Source: an endosymbiont of Galathealinum brachiosum (GTDB lineage Bacteria; Pseudomonadota; Gammaproteobacteria; SZUA-229). Taken from it: a stretch of 64,000 nucleotides of DNA. The translations under genes were made by a program, and so were the position numbers. The stretch is taken from assembly GCA_003349885.1 (NCBI GenBank), contig QFXC01000011.1:878360-942359 (forward strand), given 5' to 3'. Numbering within the stretch: the stretch's first letter is position 1; each line of letters begins with the position of its first letter. Below are positions 37,478 to 45,330 of the stretch, piece after piece. The notes below the pieces were generated by a model. It was not told the DNA's origin, ran no database searches, and saw only the letters and a list, made by a program, of their open reading frames with translations.

Positions 37478-37694
37478 AACCACCACCTGCTGCAGTTGCT
37501 GCACCTCTGGCACCTTCACGGGCGTCGTGTACGTGTCCTAAGTATGAGCTGGAAACCGGGTCTCTGTCGAATAGCATAATAGGGTCTGCAAGGTTACCTT
37601 TTTCATAAGGTTTTACCCAGGGTTCTATATTGCTGCATGCACTTAGTAGTAAAAACACAAAGGTGGTTAATATTTTTTGTGTGGGTTTATTCAT
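37464..37694 (-). CDS. DUF4266 small lipoprotein
   Basis: 76-aa lipoprotein, lipobox LSAC at C20. The mature part is only 56 residues: EPWVKPYEKGNLADPIM, RDPVSSSYLGHVHDAREGA, then a Gly/Ala-rich end GGGCGCN (residues 70-76). This is the complete DUF4266 signature. The two C-terminal cysteines are invariant-looking and could bind metal, form a disulfide or be a modification site. Function unknown. Its last codons overlap the DUF3570 start region, and its first overlap the TlpA-like stop. Confidence 0.9.
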   Translation of the reverse strand: MNKPTQKILTTFVFLLLSACSNIEPWVKPYEKGNLADPIMLFDRDPVSSSYLGHVHDAREGARGAATAAGGGCGCN

Positions 37695-38244
37695 TCAATA
37701 AACCTTCTATAACCTGTTGAGTTATTTTTTGTTGTTTTATTTGAGAGTCATCAAGCGAGTGACGTAAGTAGCCGTCTTTATCTATTAAAAATAAAGTGGG
37801 TAAATCCGATACGGAATATAAGCGACTCGCCTGATTGAATGTATCTAATAACACAGGGTAATCAAACTTACGCTTTTTTATAAAACGTGTGGCAGTTAGA
37901 AGATCTTCATCAATGTTAACAGAGAGCAGGGTGAACTCATTGTTTTTGTTACTTTGATAATATGTATTAATAACTGGAAATTGCTGGATGCAGGTGCCAC
38001 ACCTTGAATCCCAGAAGTTTAGTGCAATCACTCTGCCACGTAATTCAGAAAGTTTGATATTTTTACCACTCTGGCTTTTCAGAGTGAAGTTCCAGGCGAG
38101 TTGCTTGCCTGATGCATCAGTTTCTTCAGATGTTTTTTCTTCTTCTGCCAGCGTTATATTGCTGATTAAAATAATTAAACAGAAGACGAGTTGTTTTAAG
38201 TGAAATCGTGACTGTAAGTAAGACATGTTATTTAGTTTTGTCAT
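37687..38244 (-). CDS. TlpA-like thioredoxin-fold protein
   Basis: 185-aa periplasmic redox protein. Signal peptide or anchor at about 15-33, then a TlpA/ResA-type fold: WNFTLKSQSGKNIKLSELRGR, the CGTC active site after NFWDSR near 78-81, and LPTLFLIDKDG with the cis-proline. It probably reduces or shuffles disulfides, possibly those of the DUF4266 lipoprotein or haem motifs. It starts 3 bp after the upstream barrel gene, and overlaps the DUF4266 start by 8 bp. A second ATG 18 bp in is an alternative start. Confidence 0.9.
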   Translation of the reverse strand: MTKLNNMSYLQSRFHLKQLVFCLIILISNITLAEEEKTSEETDASGKQLAWNFTLKSQSGKNIKLSELRGRVIALNFWDSRCGTCIQQFPVINTYYQSNKNNEFTLLSVNIDEDLLTATRFIKKRKFDYPVLLDTFNQASRLYSVSDLPTLFLIDKDGYLRHSLDDSQIKQQKITQQVIEGLLNE

Positions 38245-38247
38245 CAG

Positions 38248-38907
38248 CTAAAAATAAAATCCTGCACCAAAAGAAATTTCCATATTATGTGTGCGTTTAG
38301 CCTGACCAAAAAGATCTATCTCGAAAGTATGATCACGAACATCAGCATAAATAGTCATGTAATTATTGGTGACAACACGATATCCAAATCCCCAGCTAAA
38401 TGTGAAGTTATCGCGGCCAGCAAATTCGGTATTACCTGCGCCTGCTATTACATATAAAGCGGTATTAAATGTGGTGTTATCTGAAACAAAAGATTCACCA
38501 GGAAATAGATCGTAGCCAACATTGACTAGATAATATGTAAAATCTCTTTCATCGCTGGATAGTATTGGGGTGCTTGGTAGCAATACTTCAATACTGGTTT
38601 TACCAGCGCTTGAGAAACCAAATTCGACATCTGTAAAAAAGTTCTCAGATACACGATAGGCAAACTTGGCACCAATGACCGAGCTTGTGCCGAAATCTTC
38701 AATGCTCAATAGGCCGAAAGAAAGGATAACTTCAAAGTTATCCGGATTGATTTTCGATTCCTGAAATTCCAGGCGCTCAATATCGGGCTGAATAACAGGT
38801 TTTGTAACCTGTTCAACCTCAAGTTCTGATGCATTAATGTTTGCACTCGTTAGTGCGATCAAAAAGTAAAAGCAGCCTAAAAGAAGACTGCGAATCCTGC
38901 CTTCCAT
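38248..38907 (-). CDS. Outer-membrane beta-barrel protein (OMP_myx_plus-like)
   Basis: 219-aa protein with a signal peptide (about 1-27). A short linker (EVEQVTKPVIQPDIERLEF) follows, then an eight-strand barrel ending in a terminal aromatic (SFGAGFYF). The N-terminal linker plus barrel resembles the outer-membrane barrel group first seen in myxobacteria (TIGR04565-like). I match this from memory. It overlaps the upstream SH3-barrel gene by 31 bp, so the two are coupled and probably work as a pair. Confidence 0.75.
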   Translation of the reverse strand: MEGRIRSLLLGCFYFLIALTSANINASELEVEQVTKPVIQPDIERLEFQESKINPDNFEVILSFGLLSIEDFGTSSVIGAKFAYRVSENFFTDVEFGFSSAGKTSIEVLLPSTPILSSDERDFTYYLVNVGYDLFPGESFVSDNTTFNTALYVIAGAGNTEFAGRDNFTFSWGFGYRVVTNNYMTIYADVRDHTFEIDLFGQAKRTHNMEISFGAGFYF

Positions 38908-39626
38908 TCGTCTATATCCTCGTTGTTATCATTATCTTTGGTAGAAGAAAAAACAGTATATTGACTGTATTCTAACCGTAGGATAATTTTTTGTGTTAAA
39001 TGTGTTTTTATGCCAAAACTAATATTCGAAAACTGATTAGTCTGATCAACCGGTTGTATTGTTGTCGATGAAGGTTTGACGTCAATTATACCGGTGCCCA
39101 TTAAAAAATAAGGTGAATACTTCCACTCGGGAAAGGGTTGCATAACCAGACTTAGTTTGAATAAAAGACTGCTGGAAATGTCACCAATAGATTGTGTGAT
39201 ACTGGCTTCTGTGGCGAAATTTGGATTAAATAAATAAGAGCCATAAGCACTCAGCGACGGTGCGCTACCAAAGTCTCCAACCATTACACCCCATTCCCAG
39301 TCACGTTCGGTAAATTCTTCATGTGTGATTTCGGCGAACTTTATTGGATCGCCATTAGCAGAAAGTGTTCTGGAAAATTGATCGTAATGCACCCAGCCTA
39401 CTAATTTTTTCTGGTTACGTATTTTAAACCAGTTGGCGCGACGGTTAATAACTTCAATAAATGCTCCCTTTTCCATTACATGAAATATAGGGTAACCACC
39501 GCCCGGGCCGGTATGCATTTCAATATATGGGTCAGCAATTTTTACTTGCTGCAATGGTTCAGAGGCAGAGTAAACATTTACACTGAACAGCTGAATTATC
39601 AGCATGACAGTCAATTTTATATACAT
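38877..39626 (-). CDS. SH3-domain outer-membrane barrel protein
   Basis: 249-aa exported protein. Signal peptide 1-20, then a bacterial SH3 domain (about 28-85: DPYIEMHTGPGGGYPIFHVMEKGAFIEVINRRANWFKIR, GWVH), then a beta-barrel of about 150 residues ending in the aromatic FF. SH3 domains of this type bind peptidoglycan or partners in the periplasm; the barrel would hold it in the outer membrane. Such SH3-barrel and barrel pairs fit the outer-membrane part of a trans-envelope machine. Confidence 0.78.
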   Translation of the reverse strand: MYIKLTVMLIIQLFSVNVYSASEPLQQVKIADPYIEMHTGPGGGYPIFHVMEKGAFIEVINRRANWFKIRNQKKLVGWVHYDQFSRTLSANGDPIKFAEITHEEFTERDWEWGVMVGDFGSAPSLSAYGSYLFNPNFATEASITQSIGDISSSLLFKLSLVMQPFPEWKYSPYFLMGTGIIDVKPSSTTIQPVDQTNQFSNISFGIKTHLTQKIILRLEYSQYTVFSSTKDNDNNEDIDEWKAGFAVFF

Positions 39627-39689
39627 AGTGCGCGCTTAATAGCCCTGAAAGTGGTTACCGAATATTTTCATTTTGGTTCTTATTATAAA

Positions 39690-42554
39690 CTAGTTTTGTG
39701 GAGCCAATGGGTCAAATGGGTTGTTGAAGTATTGGCCGCCTATATCCAGATATTCCGAAATTAAACGCAATTCTGCAGGTGTAAGCATATTAGCATGATT
39801 CACAACACCGGCATCAGATAGTGATGGTAATGCTCGGCCTGCATTAAGCTCTGTTTGTGTCATCTTTTCTATAAAGTAACTGACACGAGCGCCATTCGCG
39901 TTCATGCTAGGTGATAGTTCACGACCCGGATCGGGAACCTGCTCCGTAAGTTGTACACCATTAGCATCTAATACGGGGTTGCCATCGTCATCAAAGGCTA
40001 GTTGGGTAATGAGCACATCTATCAGGATATTGCCGCTTATGTCCTGAAAATTATCGTTGAAAAATAGTTCACGATACGATTCTATGTGTTGCACCTCTTC
40101 ATCTGAAGGGTCAGTTGCAGTTAAGTCTAATTGCCCTGCAGGTACCATAACCACTCCCACTGAATCTACAGTAGCATGGCAGTTGGTGCAGGTGTTGTCA
40201 GGGTTAATGCCATTTATATCTGAGCGATCAACATCCCAGATAGGTTGTATGTGTTCCTGATAATTTATTACGGTGCGACATGCGGCATTCCACTGAGTTT
40301 CACAGGGAGCGGTATTTGGAGCGGGTGTTGTCAAGCTTGATAGTTCAGCAGTAGGTACACCTGAATAAGTAATGTTAAATGTAGCATCAGGAGTAAGAGC
40401 TGGAATAGTTGGGTCAGTCCAGACATCAATAAATTCAATATTAATGCTTGGATTTGATGATTCTGGTTGTGCGCGACTTAATGCTTCAGCCATCGTATCA
40501 CCAAAGTTCACAAGGTAATCACTCATCGTTACAGGATTTTGTGTATTCGGGTAAATATATCCATCAGAGGGTGCACCGGTATTTATTGAGGCAGCTTCCG
40601 CATCTAACCTTCCGTGAGGTAAGGGCAAAACTCCATTCGTGTGAACATGACAGCCAGAGCAGGTTGAAGTATCGCCCGCATTTACCTGTAACCAGTTTTC
40701 ATGGCGTGAGCCGATTCGACGTGCATCTTTGTCCAGAATCTCAAAGTAAAAAGCGATATTAGCAGGTACTTTCACCAGTACAGAACCATCAGGTTGAATT
40801 GGGCTATAGCCAATAATTTCTTTCATACCGAATGTTCGGCCGCCACGACCAAAAGCTCGAGCGGATAAGTTCGGAGGGTTTGCAAGGTCAGGGTCACGTC
40901 TGTCTGGCAGGCCAACGGCTTTAACCAGACGTATAAAACGAGCTGGACGTTGATCTGCCGTTGCTATTGCAGGGTCACCCAGAGATAAAACATCGGTTAC
41001 CGTTGCATCAGTGCATACGTTAAGGAAGCAGCCATTAAAATTGCTGTCGCCAAAGTCGTAAACGCTACGAATATAAAGCAGTCCTACTTTCTCACTAATT
41101 AATGTTGTATCTAGTTCTGCTTCAGGTTTGCCTAAATTAACAGTAGCTCGATTATATGGTCGCATGACAACAGCATCATTCAGGAACATACCGACCTCGC
41201 CAACTTCAATTGGCTTTTCTGTCTGGCTGCTGCCATCGAATAGCCATATTCCATAAGATGGATAAGTTTCAACGGCGGTACCGTCTGTAATAAAGGGCTC
41301 GGCGTCTGTATCAACACATAAAAAAGTTTCTAGTTCGGGGACCATTGGGTCTGTGCCCATGTCAACTTCAATCTGACATAAACCTTTACTGACAAGTATG
41401 CGGCTTGTGCCATCATTTAAAGGGTAGAAAGAAGAGTAACGTCCATCAAATGCAATTGTGTCATCAAATGTAAGGCTTGTATTGGTTACTTTTTCTACTG
41501 CGGATGTAATTGCCCCCCCCTGATTAGCAGTTGTTGGCTGATTAATGTCTATAAAGTTTTCACCATCAATGGTGATAATTTCTCCACCAGCAAATGTATC
41601 AGTAAAAGGGATTTGAAGTGCCATTATACGACCATCAGGTAGTTCTCTGGGTTGTATAAACTGCAGGTTGTTATTGTCTACATTGGGAATGTCGTGGCTT
41701 TCATCGTGGGTGCCATAGTAAGGCTGAAGGTCAGAGCCATCCTGTAGAATAGTATATAAACTTATAGCATTGTTAGTGTTTGCATTATCCCATCGACTAA
41801 ATAAAATGCGGCCATTACTGAGTACAACAGGGTCGAGATCATGGCTCTGATTAAATGAAATTTGTTCAATATTAGTGCCATCTATATCCATGACATGTAA
41901 TACCAGAGCTTTGCTTCTACTGTCTTCATCAAGTGATGAAAATTGAGGTTTACTCAGATCTTCATCAAGTAAAATCGCGCGTGATTTTTTTTGTCTATTA
42001 GAAGAGAAAACAATTTTATTGTTGTTAGGTAAAAAATAAGGTGCTACATCATCACCTTCCTCTGCAATGATATCGGAGATAATAACTCGATTAAGTTCAT
42101 TCGTTTCACGGTTGTATGTATAAATATCCCATTTAGGGTTGTCGGTATTATCATTCGGATCAGGGTCTTCAGTTAAAAGAGAAAATACAAGTATTTTCCC
42201 ATCACTTGAAACATCAAGGTCTTTTACATCGCCATTACCATTAGTAATAGCAGCGGTAATATTAACTGCAGGTGAGCTAATTGTTGCGCCTGACTTAAGA
42301 AATATATCTCCACCCGGCGTAGACTCCAGTGGCTCGCGAATGTCGGGTTGAATAATAATTCCGTCATCATCAACAAGAATAGCGCGTTTAACATACGCAA
42401 TAGGAAAATCTTCAATGCCTGGATCTGCACCCGTTTCTGAGCCGCCACAGGATGTAAGTAAAACCGTGCCTGCAACAGCAAAAAGCAGCAGAAAAAATTG
42501 TGAAAGCCAGTTTTCATAACTGGTTGAAACGAATTTTAAAAAATTGTTACGCAT
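39690..42554 (-). CDS. HzsA-related di-haem lipoprotein
   Basis: 954-aa lipoprotein (lipobox LTSC, C36). The front 500 residues look like a TolB/HzsA-type beta propeller: DVSSDGKILVFSLL, NKIVFSSNRQKK, HVMDIDGTNIEQISFNQSHDLDPVVLSNGRILFSRWDN. Two c-haem motifs follow: CSGCH at 632-636 and CTNCH at 789-793. This is the HzsA-related family; the name comes from the alpha subunit of hydrazine synthase and does not imply anammox. Probably an outer-membrane-anchored electron-transfer protein. An eight-G tract lies in the coding strand (41513-41520). Confidence 0.85.
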   Translation of the reverse strand: MRNNFLKFVSTSYENWLSQFFLLLFAVAGTVLLTSCGGSETGADPGIEDFPIAYVKRAILVDDDGIIIQPDIREPLESTPGGDIFLKSGATISSPAVNITAAITNGNGDVKDLDVSSDGKILVFSLLTEDPDPNDNTDNPKWDIYTYNRETNELNRVIISDIIAEEGDDVAPYFLPNNNKIVFSSNRQKKSRAILLDEDLSKPQFSSLDEDSRSKALVLHVMDIDGTNIEQISFNQSHDLDPVVLSNGRILFSRWDNANTNNAISLYTILQDGSDLQPYYGTHDESHDIPNVDNNNLQFIQPRELPDGRIMALQIPFTDTFAGGEIITIDGENFIDINQPTTANQGGAITSAVEKVTNTSLTFDDTIAFDGRYSSFYPLNDGTSRILVSKGLCQIEVDMGTDPMVPELETFLCVDTDAEPFITDGTAVETYPSYGIWLFDGSSQTEKPIEVGEVGMFLNDAVVMRPYNRATVNLGKPEAELDTTLISEKVGLLYIRSVYDFGDSNFNGCFLNVCTDATVTDVLSLGDPAIATADQRPARFIRLVKAVGLPDRRDPDLANPPNLSARAFGRGGRTFGMKEIIGYSPIQPDGSVLVKVPANIAFYFEILDKDARRIGSRHENWLQVNAGDTSTCSGCHVHTNGVLPLPHGRLDAEAASINTGAPSDGYIYPNTQNPVTMSDYLVNFGDTMAEALSRAQPESSNPSINIEFIDVWTDPTIPALTPDATFNITYSGVPTAELSSLTTPAPNTAPCETQWNAACRTVINYQEHIQPIWDVDRSDINGINPDNTCTNCHATVDSVGVVMVPAGQLDLTATDPSDEEVQHIESYRELFFNDNFQDISGNILIDVLITQLAFDDDGNPVLDANGVQLTEQVPDPGRELSPSMNANGARVSYFIEKMTQTELNAGRALPSLSDAGVVNHANMLTPAELRLISEYLDIGGQYFNNPFDPLAPQN

Positions 42555-42612
42555 AACATCTAACCTGAAAAATACAGCTTTGAGCTGAATTATTACAATT
42601 TTAAAGCGACTA

Positions 42613-43605
42613 TTAATGCATCTCGGGAGGCATTAATCCGCTTGAATAAAACATTTTTCCTTTTGAATCTATCACAATCGCTTCAATGTCATCGAGTGTG
42701 TTGATTAGCTCAAGGGCTTTTTCCGTTCCCATTACAAACAGCGTTGTAGATAAGGCGTCACTGGTAACGGCATCACTTGCCAATACACTTACGCTCCATG
42801 TCTTCTCTGCGGACTGACCCGTAGTGGGTTTAATAATGTGGTGATAACGTGTCTCGTCTTCTATAAAATAACGTTCATAATCACCTGAAGTAGAAATGGC
42901 AGAATCACTTAAAGGAATGCTCACAACTACTTTGTTTTTATCTCTTGGGTGCCGAATACCCATTACCCATGGTCGACCTTTTTTGTCGCCCATAATTCGA
43001 GAGTCGCCCCCTGCACTCACCAGCGCATTTTGTATGCCGCAGGTTTGTAAAATTTTTATTCCATTATCAACCGCATAACCTTTTGCGATGCCACCAAGAT
43101 CTATTTTGGTGTTCTTATGGCTAAATGAAATACTTGTTTGTGTTTCATCCAGTTTTATATTTTTATAATTTATTGCTTTAAGCTGTTTTTTAATTTGTTT
43201 GTCGGTTGGGTGTAACTTCATGCGATAATCATAAAGGTGTCCAACACTTGCAAATGTAATATCAAAAGCACCATTTGAAAGTTGAGAAAATTTGATTGAT
43301 TGTTGAATCAGTTCAAAAAGTTCTCTGCCAATATTTACTGCTTCTCTGGCAGCATTACGATTAACCAGAGCAAGTTCGCTTTTTTCAATGTACGGGCTCA
43401 TTAAATTATCAATACGGTGCATTTCTTCAAAAACCCGGTCACTGCATTGTTTAGCCTGTTGAGTATTTTCTGCAAACATTTCAACTAAAATGGGTGTACC
43501 CATAATGGCTTGTTTATAAGAAAACCATTCGGCACTGGCACTGCTGCACACAAAAAATAATCCGATTAAGAAAGAAATTTGTTGTGCAGTTTTTTTACTG
43601 GTCAT
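42613..43605 (-). CDS. apbE: FAD:protein FMN transferase (ApbE)
   Basis: 330-aa exported flavin transferase that links FMN from FAD to a Thr/Ser of its target in the periplasm. N-terminal signal peptide (about 1-25). Family signatures present: the IMGTPILVEMFAENT start region, IDLGGIAKGYAVDNGI, ALVSAGGDSRIMGDKKGRPWVMGIRHPR, and STSGDYERYF with a C-terminal HHIIKP. The Mg/FAD residues look intact. No FMN_bind-domain protein is next to it. One haem lipoprotein downstream has an SGATISS motif like that of FMN acceptors (see findings). Confidence 0.95.
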   Translation of the reverse strand: MTSKKTAQQISFLIGLFFVCSSASAEWFSYKQAIMGTPILVEMFAENTQQAKQCSDRVFEEMHRIDNLMSPYIEKSELALVNRNAAREAVNIGRELFELIQQSIKFSQLSNGAFDITFASVGHLYDYRMKLHPTDKQIKKQLKAINYKNIKLDETQTSISFSHKNTKIDLGGIAKGYAVDNGIKILQTCGIQNALVSAGGDSRIMGDKKGRPWVMGIRHPRDKNKVVVSIPLSDSAISTSGDYERYFIEDETRYHHIIKPTTGQSAEKTWSVSVLASDAVTSDALSTTLFVMGTEKALELINTLDDIEAIVIDSKGKMFYSSGLMPPEMH

Positions 43606-43633
43606 GCGGTACTCATTTTAAAACCATATAACG

Positions 43634-45295
43634 TTAAGTAAGAGGTCCGAACGAAACATAACTTTCATATGAGCCAAGACCATGGTTAGTAAATGTGCTG
43701 GCAAACTGATTTAAATCACCGTTCAATGACATATAGTTAGCAAGTACGGTATTAACTAATAAATTCACATTATTAGCAGCAGGTGTTGCTGATGTTACAA
43801 CCGAACCATTAGAAGAAAATCGTCCAATTTGTCGGTGGTCCGGCATACCGCTATTAAATACACTGATATTTCCATTTGGATTAAATACCAGAAAGAAAGA
43901 GCACGCGGTAGATGAGTTGTCGCCGGTCCATACGCCTTTGCCACGGCCACCCAGTTTTATGCCGCTTGAGTCTGGCGCACCTGCAGCGCTATTGTCTAAT
44001 GTACCGTTACTGGCTACTGAACCGTCACTGAAAACATAAATCATTAAGGGTTGGTTTCTAATGGCTGCATATTCAAGGCACGCACCAATGCAGCGGCCTG
44101 CACGTAAATCTCTATTCTCACCAACAATACGGTCACCGGTGTGGTAGTCGTATCCGCCCATTGTGATGCTGCCAGCACCTGCATGTCCATCAATTACCAT
44201 TTTCATAACAGAGGCGGTTTTTCTAAATTCACCTTCGTTATCAAATTCATTAACACCGAAAATGCCACCGGCATCACTTACAATATCGACATCAGTTGAA
44301 GGGTCAACATCTACACCTGCGAAGCGTTCAGCTATGTCGGCTGCTTTTAAATAACCACATTGAACCAGATCTTTAACTATTTCATCTTGTGATGGAGATA
44401 TGTTTGGTGCAACTGAAGATAGTTTGAGTTTCTTATGTGTTATACGAGCCATTGACTCCATAACTGCTGTCACGTCTTCTTTTGAATCAAGTATGGCAGT
44501 AAGGTCTCCAACATCGACCATGCCAGTAACATCGCTTGGTCGATCAACTTTGGTTGGACGAATTTCAGGGTCGATTAATCCAGGAGGGGCCATTGAGTTA
44601 CCTCCGGATTCTGTATTACGTGACCCAATTAGTTTTACAACCCCACCATTTGCGCCTGCTTGAGCAATACCATATAAAGGGTTATGAGTATTGTTACTGG
44701 TGTCGTTTCCAGAGCGTGCTGGAATAACGGTACCATCTACTTTGCCTACAGATGTTCCACCGGGTGCAATGGAAGTAAATTTTTCTAAAATACCAAATAA
44801 CATGGCGCTATCTGAATGAAACTTTAGACCGAGCTGGTTGTTTGTAAAGTCGCTATTAGTACTGAGGTTTAGCATGGTAGAGGCAAGAACAGTATCGCTT
44901 AATCCGGGAATAATATCTCCGGGTAAGCCCATTTTGCTATAACCCGCGGTTGTGAGAAGGTCGTCCTGGCCAAGGGCCTGACCAACGAGCACATTAGAGC
45001 TGGCGAAGTTTGCACCACCAGCTAGATCAAAACAAATAAAAGGTATTTTAGCAGTACCATCAGCAACGCCGCCAAGGCTGCAGCCAATATCTGTTGCAAG
45101 GGCATCAAGGTCAGAGGATACTGCTGCATATGCAGATCTGGGGTTTGAAAATAATCCGAATGCGCCACCTGTTAATACCGAACCAGTACCAGTTATGAAT
45201 CCCTGTTTAAGGAAGTCACGACGAGTTGTTGGTCTGGGGTGATCCGCATGACGAAGTGGGTCATTAACTCCCAATGGTTTGCTTTTTTTACTCAT
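43634..45295 (-). CDS. Tat-exported DUF1501-like protein
   Basis: 553-aa protein with a twin-arginine signal (RRDFLKQG, R25-R26) and a cleavage zone near residue 57 (AYA). The folded part has a ICFDLAGGANFASSN strand and a YDYHTGDRIVGENRDLRAGRCIGACLEYAAIRNQPLMIYVFSDG region, typical of the DUF1501/sulfatase-like (alkaline phosphatase superfamily) proteins. The GGYDYHTG motif fits the metal-site region. Tat export implies it folds, perhaps with a metal, in the cytoplasm. It sits between ApbE and the LamG-like haem protein, 28 and 35 bp away. Confidence 0.8.
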   Translation of the reverse strand: MSKKSKPLGVNDPLRHADHPRPTTRRDFLKQGFITGTGSVLTGGAFGLFSNPRSAYAAVSSDLDALATDIGCSLGGVADGTAKIPFICFDLAGGANFASSNVLVGQALGQDDLLTTAGYSKMGLPGDIIPGLSDTVLASTMLNLSTNSDFTNNQLGLKFHSDSAMLFGILEKFTSIAPGGTSVGKVDGTVIPARSGNDTSNNTHNPLYGIAQAGANGGVVKLIGSRNTESGGNSMAPPGLIDPEIRPTKVDRPSDVTGMVDVGDLTAILDSKEDVTAVMESMARITHKKLKLSSVAPNISPSQDEIVKDLVQCGYLKAADIAERFAGVDVDPSTDVDIVSDAGGIFGVNEFDNEGEFRKTASVMKMVIDGHAGAGSITMGGYDYHTGDRIVGENRDLRAGRCIGACLEYAAIRNQPLMIYVFSDGSVASNGTLDNSAAGAPDSSGIKLGGRGKGVWTGDNSSTACSFFLVFNPNGNISVFNSGMPDHRQIGRFSSNGSVVTSATPAANNVNLLVNTVLANYMSLNGDLNQFASTFTNHGLGSYESYVSFGPLT

Positions 45296-45330
45296 TATAT
45301 AAACCTCTTAAAATTCATTCGGATCATGCG

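Noticed and set aside
40448..40762. Rightward open frame inside the HzsA-related gene
   Set aside because: It lies wholly antisense to a strong coding gene, has no ribosome binding site and no protein-like composition.
39690..42554. Anammox-type hydrazine synthase
   Set aside because: The protein is only HzsA-related in its propeller and haem parts. No HzsB/C-like gene is near, and the organism looks like an ordinary gammaproteobacterium.
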